In this document: piece by piece, positions 1 through 5,294 of the stretch
Numbering within the stretch: the first letter of the stretch is position 1
How the letters are laid out: each line of letters starts with the position of its first letter
Assembly (NCBI GenBank): GCA_946412445.1
Contig: CAMKHH010000115.1
Span: 1-5,294 of the forward strand
DNA: 5,294 nucleotides
Reading direction: 5' to 3'
From: an uncultured Eubacterium sp.
GTDB lineage: Bacteria > Bacillota > Clostridia > Lachnospirales > Lachnospiraceae
Position numbers and translations under genes: made by a program
Notes under the pieces: model-generated
What the model was told of the DNA's origin: nothing
What the model saw: only the letters and a program-made list of their open reading frames with translations
Databases searched by the model: none

Positions 1-1
1 T

Positions 2-820
2 CTGGAAGTACCGACGACATACGAAGCGTTTAAGGATGTATGTCAGAAAATTCTGGACTCCGGCACGACTCCGATCTATGAAGCTACCACGAATGGATGG
101 CATCAGGTACTGCCTCTGTTTGAAACAGGCGGTCTGTGGCTGGAACAGGATCCGGATATCTATGAAAAACTCAATCAGAATGAAATGGATTTGGATCAGA
201 TTCCTTTACTGCTTACAATTATTAACGAACTGGATGAGTGTGCAAAAGCCGGTTATTTTGGCGATGATTATCTGAGTAATGCATGGGAAAATGCCAAGGA
301 AGCCATGGCAACAGAGCGGTGTGCAATGACAATAGCAGAGCTTGGCTACCGTGGTGAGATAGAGTCGGATTACCCTGACTTCAAGGCAACAGAAAAACTG
401 GGAGCCTTTGTAATGCCGTGGGGAGACAATCAGACCGTCGGTGTGAATCCTGCAAGTAATGCTTACTTTATCAACAAAGACAGCAAGCATGTTGAGGAAG
501 CAAAGCAGTTCTTCGAATTTCTCGCAAAACCGGAGAACCTGCAGAAACGTCTGGATGGACAGCCTGAATTAAGTGCATTATGCTGGCCTGAAATCAAGAG
601 TAAATATTCAGAAGAGGACCAGGCATTTCTCGATTCACTGAAAAAGGCAAACGTGGTTCAGACTTCTGTCAACTATATTGACAGCCAGTGGATGGATGTC
701 GGAAAAGATCTGGAATCCATGTATACCGGGGCCATGACACCGCAAGATGTTCTGAATACAATTATGAATCGGCGTACGGAGCAGGCCGGGCTTCAAAAAG
801 ATCCGGCATGGACAAAATAA
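2..820 (+). CDS. ABC sugar importer, extracellular solute-binding protein (5' end missing)
   Basis: This is the C-terminal 272 residues of a family 1 type carbohydrate-binding protein; the reading frame is open from base 2, so the start, signal peptide and any lipobox lie upstream of the window. Such proteins are usually about 420-450 residues, so roughly 150-180 residues are missing. Visible family hallmarks are a VPTTYEAF segment (residues 3-10), the segment NGWHQVLPLFETGG (31-44), a later lobe reading FVMPWGDNQTVGVNP followed by NAYFINKDSKHVEEAKQFFEF, and a C-terminal helix-rich tail ending in DPAWTK. These match binding proteins that pair with MalF/MalG-like permeases, and two such permeases follow directly. 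Its expected role is to capture an oligosaccharide outside the membrane and hand it to the permease pair. The ligand cannot be read from the sequence; the downstream alpha-xylosidase suggests a xylose-decorated glucan fragment. Family assignment is confident, ligand is inference. Confidence 0.9.
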   Translation: MEVPTTYEAFKDVCQKILDSGTTPIYEATTNGWHQVLPLFETGGLWLEQDPDIYEKLNQNEMDLDQIPLLLTIINELDECAKAGYFGDDYLSNAWENAKEAMATERCAMTIAELGYRGEIESDYPDFKATEKLGAFVMPWGDNQTVGVNPASNAYFINKDSKHVEEAKQFFEFLAKPENLQKRLDGQPELSALCWPEIKSKYSEEDQAFLDSLKKANVVQTSVNYIDSQWMDVGKDLESMYTGAMTPQDVLNTIMNRRTEQAGLQKDPAWTK

Positions 821-833
821 GAGTTTAATGAAC

Positions 834-879
834 AGGAAGGTGCCTCGCTTATGGAAAAATTTCAGAGGCACCTTCTTTT
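834..879 (+). terminator. Hairpin after binding-protein gene: weak terminator or attenuator
   Basis: Fourteen bases after the binding-protein stop codon, GAAGGTGCCTC (836-846) is perfectly complementary to GAGGCACCTTC (865-875). This gives an 11-base-pair stem, extendable by one G-T and one A-T pair (834-877), with an 18-base loop. Only four T residues follow (876-879), so termination is probably incomplete. The permease genes start 45 bases later with no convincing promoter between. This fits the known pattern in which the binding protein is made in excess over the membrane subunits, by partial termination or by 3' protection of the upstream mRNA after processing. The stem is seen directly; the regulatory role is inference. 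Confidence 0.7.
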
Positions 880-923
880 ACGGTTCGGGCAGACGGATCG
901 TCATATAATCTGGAGGTAAGAAA

Positions 924-1802
924 ATGAACAAAAAGAAATTATATCCCTGGTATTTTGCCAGTGGCGCAGCACTTCTGTTTTTTCTGCTGTGCTTCCTCCC
1001 GGGAATCCTTGGTATCGCCTATTCCTTCACTGACTGGAATAACTTTACAGACGAGATAAATTTTGTGGGTCTTAAGAACTATAAGGCGATTTTCACAGGA
1101 AATTCAGAATATCTGAAATATATAGGCAACACGGTTCTCTTTACGGTGGTTACTACTGTGATGAAGACGGTTTTTGGTCTTGCCCTCGCATTGCTGCTGA
1201 CGCAGAAATTCATCAAAGGTAAAAATCTCCAACGTATGATTATCTTTTCACCGCAGGTGATGTCTTATCTGGTGGTGGGGCTGGTATTTAAGAGCATGCT
1301 TCATCCTACCACAGGATTTCTGAACGATTTTCTTCGCAAAATCGGTCTTGGAGCACTGGCTAAGAACTGGCTTACAGACTTACATCTGGTTTTCCCCACC
1401 GTTATGACAGTAGATACTTGGAAAGGTATGGGGTATATTATGGTGGTGGTAATCGCGGGACTGTTGTCTATATCACCGGAATATTATGAGGCGGCCAGTA
1501 TTGACGGTGCCAGTTTCTTTCAGAAGCTGCGCTGCATTACTCTGCCGCTTTTAAAACCTGTGCTTGTCAATGTGACTGTGTTGAACGTGACTTACGGCCT
1601 TCGTGTATTTGATATGATTTATTCGTTGACCAATGGCGGTCCCGGAAATGCCACCGGTGTGATTAATACTGCTGTATACAAGGAATTTTCCAAAGGAAAT
1701 CTGGCCATGGGGACTACACTTTCCAGCGTTCTGTTCTTTATAGTGCTGGCTCTTTTGTATTTTATCATTAAGTCCATGGAAAATAAGGAGGTGGAAGCCT
1801 GA
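924..1802 (+). CDS. ABC sugar importer permease, MalF/UgpA/LplB type
   Basis: A complete 292-residue inner-membrane subunit of a carbohydrate ABC importer. About six hydrophobic segments are visible (near residues 9-33, 72-95, 106-126, 157-184, 213-234 and 262-284). The cytoplasmic EAA loop that docks with the ATPase is clear: E189-A190-A191, G195 and L207-P208 within YYEAASIDGASFF through ITLPLLKP. The TNGGPGNAT motif (236-244) is typical of the MalF-side partner. The length is normal for LplB/UgpA-type permeases. The ATG at 924 is well supported by GGAGGT at 912-917 with a six-base spacer. It forms a heterodimer with the next gene product, whose start codon overlaps this stop codon. No ATPase gene lies in the window; Firmicutes importers of this class often share an MsmX/MsmK-type ATPase encoded elsewhere. 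Family is confident, substrate is inference. Confidence 0.95.
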   Translation: MNKKKLYPWYFASGAALLFFLLCFLPGILGIAYSFTDWNNFTDEINFVGLKNYKAIFTGNSEYLKYIGNTVLFTVVTTVMKTVFGLALALLLTQKFIKGKNLQRMIIFSPQVMSYLVVGLVFKSMLHPTTGFLNDFLRKIGLGALAKNWLTDLHLVFPTVMTVDTWKGMGYIMVVVIAGLLSISPEYYEAASIDGASFFQKLRCITLPLLKPVLVNVTVLNVTYGLRVFDMIYSLTNGGPGNATGVINTAVYKEFSKGNLAMGTTLSSVLFFIVLALLYFIIKSMENKEVEA

Positions 1803-2629
1803 TGGGAAAGACAGCTAAGACCATAGGACATGTAATTGGAAATATTGTATCGGTTTTTATCAGTCTTGTGGTGATTATCCCCCTTGTAGTATTATTCGTG
1901 AACTCCTTCAAGACATCTGCTGAAGCAAACAGGATGACCCTTTCTCTGCCTACAGAGTGGGTGTTTGAAAACTACGCCACTGTCATAGAACAGGGAAAAC
2001 TGGTTTCTTCGTTTCTCAACGGCTTTTTATATGCAACCTGCAGTGTAGTAATCATTGTTATTGTTGTAGCCGCTGCGGCATTCGTGATTTCGAGAAACCA
2101 GAAGGGTGTTAATCGATTTCTGTATTATTTCATCATTTCAGGTATTGCAATGCCGATTAACAATGTTGCCCTTATGAAGGTTATGCAGGCGTTCCACATC
2201 GTAAACACAAGAATCGGAATTATCCTGCTCTATGCCGCAATCAATATTCCGCTGAGTTTGTTCCTGGCTTACGGGTTTGTAGAGACGATTCCGAGAGAAA
2301 TTGACGAAGCAGCTGTGATAGACGGGTGTAAGCCCTGGCAGCTTTTCGTCAAAGTAATTGTTCCGTTGTTAAAGCCAATTATATCAACGTTGTTTGTTTT
2401 GGATTTTATGGCCGTATGGAATGATTTCACCATGCCCTTGTACTATCTGAACAATTCCAGAAAATGGCCCATGACACTGGCAGTCTATAATTTCTTCGGT
2501 GCATTTGAGAACTCCTGGAACCTGGTTGCTGCAGACATTATACTCACGCTGGCACCGGTGCTTCTGGTGTTTGTCCTGGGACAGAAATATATTGTCGGAG
2601 GGGTATCGGCCGGTTCTGTCAAAGGGTAA
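1802..2629 (+). CDS. ABC sugar importer permease, MalG/UgpE/LplC type
   Basis: A complete 275-residue membrane subunit, partner of the preceding permease. Hydrophobic segments lie near residues 11-34, 70-97, 107-128, 138-160, 191-210 and 242-263. The EAA loop is present as E169-A170-A171, G175 and P188 (IDEAAVIDGCKPW through VPLLKP). The C-terminus reads QKYIVGGVSAGSVKG, the ending characteristic of MalG-side permeases. The ATG at 1802 shares its A with the upstream TGA stop (1800-1802). AAGGAGGTG at 1785-1793, inside the upstream gene, is an excellent ribosome binding site with an eight-base spacer, so the two subunits are probably translationally coupled and made in equal amounts. Family assignment is confident; the sugar carried is inferred only from the adjacent glycosidases. 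Confidence 0.95.
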   Translation: MGKTAKTIGHVIGNIVSVFISLVVIIPLVVLFVNSFKTSAEANRMTLSLPTEWVFENYATVIEQGKLVSSFLNGFLYATCSVVIIVIVVAAAAFVISRNQKGVNRFLYYFIISGIAMPINNVALMKVMQAFHIVNTRIGIILLYAAINIPLSLFLAYGFVETIPREIDEAAVIDGCKPWQLFVKVIVPLLKPIISTLFVLDFMAVWNDFTMPLYYLNNSRKWPMTLAVYNFFGAFENSWNLVAADIILTLAPVLLVFVLGQKYIVGGVSAGSVKG

Positions 2630-2735
2630 AGGGACAGATTACAGTCTAGTCAGAGCCCGATTATACATGGAAAAGTCCGAGGATATATGATAGGATAATA
2701 GATAACTGAATTTAGTTTGAGAGAGGAGAAGGCAT
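2630..2735 (+). promoter_or_regulatory. Gap between permease and GH31 genes, with GH31 ribosome binding site
   Basis: This 106-base gap is the longest between genes here and separates the transporter genes from the enzyme genes. It is AT-rich from about 2680 to 2720 and holds two -10-like hexamers, TATGAT (2686-2691) and GATAAT (2694-2699), but neither has a good -35 at 16-18 bases, so an internal promoter is only possible. No strong terminator hairpin or clear cre-like operator was seen. AGGAG at 2724-2728, seven bases before the ATG at 2736, is a good ribosome binding site and is the only confident element. Confidence 0.35.
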
Positions 2736-4991
2736 ATGAAATTTACGGATGGATATTGGTGTGTGAAGAAAGAAATCACGCCGCTTTATGCAGCAGAATA
2801 TAGTGACAGCCGGGTAAACGGGGACGAACTGACCGTATATGCACCGGGCAGGCACATCTCCAACAGAGGAGACTGCCTGAATCTGGGGATGATTACCATC
2901 CGGCTGACGAGCCCCATGGAGGATGTGATCAAGGTATCTGTACGTCATTTTGAAGGAACCGCCTATAAGGGGCCCTTTGCACAGGTGAACCACACCGCCC
3001 CGCATGTGACGATCGAAGAAACAGAGGAAAGTATTATCTACAGGAGTGGAGATACAAAGGCCATCATTGATAAGCGGCCTGATTCCTGGGGCATACGGTT
3101 TATGGATGGGGAGAGGGAGCTTACCAATACCGGTTTCCGTAACATGGCACATATGACGAACCAGAAGACGAAGCGGTGCTATATGGTGGATCAGCTTGCG
3201 CTGGATGTTGATGAATATGTCTATGGCCTGGGAGAGCGCTTTACACCATTTGTCAAGAATGGACAGGTTGTGGAGATGTGGAATGAGGACGGCGGGACGG
3301 CCAGCGAGATTGCCTACAAGAATGTTCCGTTCTATATTACCAACAAAGGATATGGTGTCCTGCTGGATAACGAGGGCGATGCATCCTATGAGATTGCCAG
3401 TGAGAAAGTAGAGCGGGTGCAGTTCTCCGTCGAGGGCGAACGGCTGGATTATTATGTGATCAATGGGCATACACCGAAGGGGACGATTGCCAGATATACG
3501 GAGCTGACCGGGAAACCTGCACTGCCGCCGGCCTGGTCCTTTGGCCTGTGGCTGACGACATCCTTTACGACAAATTATGACGAGGGTACGACCAGCAGTT
3601 TTATCCAGGGAATGGCGGACCGTGATATTCCGCTGCATGTATTCCATTTTGACTGTTACTGGATGGAGGCGTATGAGTGGTGCAACTTCACCTGGGATCC
3701 TGCGACATTTCCGGATCCGGAAGGGATGCTGAAACGTTATCATGACCGGGGGCTGAAGATCTGTGTGTGGATCAACCCGTACATCGGACAGAAATCACCG
3801 CTGTTTCAGGAAGGCCAGAAGCAGGGATATCTGGTCAGGAAGTTAAGCGGCGACGTGTGGCAGACCGATATGTGGCAGGCCGGCATGGGACTTGTAGACT
3901 TTACGAACCCGGAGGCCACAGCTTGGTACCAGGATAAACTGAAAAAACTTCTTGATATGGGAGTGGACTGCTTCAAGACGGATTTCGGTGAACGGATTCC
4001 GGTGAAGGACATCGCCTACTACGATGGCTCTGACCCGGTGAAAATGCATAATTATTATACACAGCTGTACAATCAGGCCGTATTTGAACTCCTGGAACGT
4101 GAGCGGGGTGAAGGCGAGGCCGTATTGTTCGCCCGTTCCGCGACTGTGGGCGGACAGAAGTTCCCTGCTCACTGGGGCGGTGACTGCTCGGCAACGTATC
4201 CGTCCATGGCAGAGACCATCCGCAGCGGATTATCCCTGGCCTGTGCAGGCTTCGGGTTCTGGAGCCATGATATCAGCGGATTTGAGCATACAGCTCCCGC
4301 AGATATCTATAAGAGATGGTGTCAGTTCGGGCTCTTAAGCTCTCACAGCCGGCTCCATGGCTCCTCTTCTTACCGGGTGCCGTGGCTCTTTGACGAGGAG
4401 GCCTGCGATGTCTTAAGAAAGTTTGTAAAACTGAAATGTGCGCTGATGCCTTATCTTTATAGGCAGGCAGTAAAGGCCCATGAGGAAGGAATACCGATGA
4501 TGCGTCCCATGTTTGTAGAATTTCCAGAAGACAGGGCCTGTGAAACACCGGACAAGCAGTACATGTTCGGAGATTCTCTTCTGGTGGCGCCAGTGTTTAA
4601 GGAATCCGGAGAGGTGGACTATTATCTCCCGGAAGGCAGGTGGGTGAACCTGCTGACTGGGAAGGTGGCAACAGGGGGAAGATGGCAAAAAGAGACACAC
4701 GATTACTTCTCGATGCCGCTGCTGGTGCGCCCCAACTCGATTCTGGCTGTAGGAAGCTGCGATACAAAACCGGATTATGAATATTGTGATGGTGTGAAGT
4801 TCTGCCTCTCTATCTTTCAGGATGGTGCTGGCGCCAGCACCGAAATCACGGATTTAAACGGGAAAGTAGTCATGACTGCACATGCCGAAAGAAAGGGTGA
4901 AACGATCCTGCTTCATGTGGAGGGCGGTAATGGAAACTGGAGTTATGAGGTTCTGGGAAATCAGGAACTTTCAGTAGAAGTGGTGGAATGA
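2736..4991 (+). CDS. yicI: GH31 alpha-xylosidase, YicI type
   Basis: A complete 751-residue cytoplasmic enzyme (no signal peptide) expected to release alpha-linked xylose from the non-reducing end of isoprimeverose and xyloglucan oligosaccharides with retention of configuration. The N-terminal beta-sandwich is followed by YGLGER (163-168), the TIM barrel from about residue 250, then C-terminal beta domains containing DSLLVAPVF (613-621) and LPEGRW (631-636). The nucleophile is D416 in FKTDFGERIP and the acid/base is D483 in HWGGD. R467 and H541 match other active-site positions. The residues recalled as marking xylosidase rather than glucosidase activity in E. coli YicI are all present at the same numbers: F277, C307, W315 and K414; residue 308 is Tyr where YicI, from memory, has Phe. 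YicI is 772 residues, so this protein is slightly shorter, mainly at the C-terminus. AGGAG at 2724-2728 supports the start. A GH3 gene follows after one base. Alpha-glucosidase activity is the main alternative but less likely. Confidence 0.95.
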   Translation: MKFTDGYWCVKKEITPLYAAEYSDSRVNGDELTVYAPGRHISNRGDCLNLGMITIRLTSPMEDVIKVSVRHFEGTAYKGPFAQVNHTAPHVTIEETEESIIYRSGDTKAIIDKRPDSWGIRFMDGERELTNTGFRNMAHMTNQKTKRCYMVDQLALDVDEYVYGLGERFTPFVKNGQVVEMWNEDGGTASEIAYKNVPFYITNKGYGVLLDNEGDASYEIASEKVERVQFSVEGERLDYYVINGHTPKGTIARYTELTGKPALPPAWSFGLWLTTSFTTNYDEGTTSSFIQGMADRDIPLHVFHFDCYWMEAYEWCNFTWDPATFPDPEGMLKRYHDRGLKICVWINPYIGQKSPLFQEGQKQGYLVRKLSGDVWQTDMWQAGMGLVDFTNPEATAWYQDKLKKLLDMGVDCFKTDFGERIPVKDIAYYDGSDPVKMHNYYTQLYNQAVFELLERERGEGEAVLFARSATVGGQKFPAHWGGDCSATYPSMAETIRSGLSLACAGFGFWSHDISGFEHTAPADIYKRWCQFGLLSSHSRLHGSSSYRVPWLFDEEACDVLRKFVKLKCALMPYLYRQAVKAHEEGIPMMRPMFVEFPEDRACETPDKQYMFGDSLLVAPVFKESGEVDYYLPEGRWVNLLTGKVATGGRWQKETHDYFSMPLLVRPNSILAVGSCDTKPDYEYCDGVKFCLSIFQDGAGASTEITDLNGKVVMTAHAERKGETILLHVEGGNGNWSYEVLGNQELSVEVVE
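4824..4841. repeat. 18-base perfect palindrome inside the GH31 gene
   Basis: GGTGCTGGC at 4824-4832 is followed without a spacer by its exact reverse complement GCCAGCACC at 4833-4841, centred on GGCGCC. It encodes residues 697-702 (Gly-Ala-Gly-Ala-Ser-Thr) in the distal C-terminal domain, a region less conserved than the catalytic barrel. It has no T tract after it and lies about 150 bases before the GH3 gene. It could be a protein-binding site, a small mRNA hairpin or chance; the sequence alone does not decide. Confidence 0.6.
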
Positions 4992-4992
4992 T

Positions 4993-5294
4993 ATGAACGA
5001 GAATAAAATCGGAATTCCTCTGGAAGGGTTTGGAGAAGCATCACGGAGGGCAGCAGTTGAGGGAATGGTTCTGCTGAAGAATGAAGACGCGATGCTCCCC
5101 TTAAAAGAAAAAGACTGTGTCTCCATTTTCGGGAGATGCCAGATCGATTACTACAGGAGTGGAACAGGCTCAGGCGGGGCAGTGAATGTGACTTACACTT
5201 CAAACCTGCTGGATGCATTAAGGGAACAAGAAAGCGTCCATATAAATGAGGAGCTGGCCGGAACCTATGAGACCTGGATCAAGGAGCATCCATT
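4993..5294 (+). CDS. GH3 glycosidase (probable beta-glucosidase), C-type domain first, 3' end missing
   Basis: Only the first 100 codons are in the window; the frame is still open at the end. The ATG at 4993 lies one base after the GH31 stop (4989-4991). The frame is closed upstream by TAG at 4975-4977 with no other start between, so this start is firm; GGTGG at 4982-4986 is a weak ribosome binding site, suggesting translational coupling. Residues 16-36 contain RAAVEGMVLLKNEDAMLPLK, the signature normally found at the start of the GH3 C-terminal domain. It is followed by VSIFGR and by YRSGTGSGGAVNV (residues 54-66). Having this domain at the N-terminus indicates the permuted GH3 arrangement known from Butyrivibrio fibrisolvens and Ruminococcus albus beta-glucosidases, with the catalytic barrel expected downstream. 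No signal peptide is seen, so it is probably cytoplasmic. Beta-glucosidase is most likely given its neighbour; beta-xylosidase or arabinosidase remain possible. Confidence 0.88.
   Translation, partial: MNENKIGIPLEGFGEASRRAAVEGMVLLKNEDAMLPLKEKDCVSIFGRCQIDYYRSGTGSGGAVNVTYTSNLLDALREQESVHINEELAGTYETWIKEHP

Noticed and set aside
36..275. Short plus-strand open frame overlapping the binding-protein gene
   Set aside because: It is out of frame with the clear binding-protein reading frame that runs through from base 2, and its translation resembles no known family.
904..909. TATAAT just upstream of the first permease gene, resembling a -10 promoter element
   Set aside because: No -35-like hexamer lies 16-18 bases upstream (that region reads ACGGTTCG), and a start from it would fall within the ribosome binding site at 912-917.
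3709..3722. 14-base palindrome TTCCGGATCCGGAA in the GH31 gene
   Set aside because: It encodes the FPDPE segment conserved in YicI-type enzymes, and one palindrome of this size is not surprising in 5 kb (expected about 0.3).
2712..3743. Long open frame (343 codons) on the minus strand opposite the GH31 gene
   Set aside because: It lies antisense to a strongly conserved GH31 region, and its translation shows no recognisable domain. A long shadow frame is explained by the codon usage of the real gene.
3730..3744. TGAAACGTTATCA resembling a catabolite-repression (cre) site
   Set aside because: It is one base short of the cre spacing and lies deep inside a coding region.
1..5294. CRISPR arrays, tRNA or rRNA genes, insertion sequences, phage or defence genes
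   Set aside because: No regularly spaced direct repeats, RNA gene signatures, transposase motifs or terminal inverted repeats were seen; coding sequence accounts for nearly all of the window.

Overview
The window looks like part of a carbohydrate-uptake and hydrolysis operon from an anaerobic, low-to-moderate-GC Firmicute, most likely a Clostridia/Lachnospiraceae-type gut or rumen bacterium. This assignment is inference. It rests on strong purine-rich ribosome binding sites (GGAGGT, AAGGAGGTG, AGGAG), tightly packed same-strand genes, a three-part sugar importer lacking its own ATPase nearby, and a GH3 enzyme that begins with its usual C-terminal domain, an arrangement known from Butyrivibrio and Ruminococcus.

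Layout, all on the + strand. Positions 2-820 hold the 3' part of an extracellular sugar-binding lipoprotein-type gene of an ABC importer. At 834-879 a perfect hairpin with a short T tract forms a terminator or attenuator. Positions 924-1802 and 1802-2629 hold two membrane permeases of the MalF/MalG type, overlapping by one base. A 106-base gap follows. Positions 2736-4991 hold a complete GH31 alpha-xylosidase very close to E. coli YicI in motifs and even in residue numbering. One base after its stop codon, at 4993, begins a GH3 glycosidase that runs off the window.

Proposed joint role (inference): the binding protein and two permeases import an oligosaccharide, powered by an ATPase encoded elsewhere. 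The two enzymes, which show no secretion signal in what is visible, then trim it in the cytoplasm. Alpha-xylosidase plus a GH3 beta-glucosidase is the enzyme pair needed to dismantle xyloglucan oligosaccharides or isoprimeverose: alpha-1,6-xylose is removed first, then the beta-glucan backbone. Nothing here is a clearly new system. The points most worth a second look are the inferred substrate, the domain order of the GH3 enzyme, the hairpin after the binding-protein gene and an 18-base perfect palindrome inside the GH31 gene.
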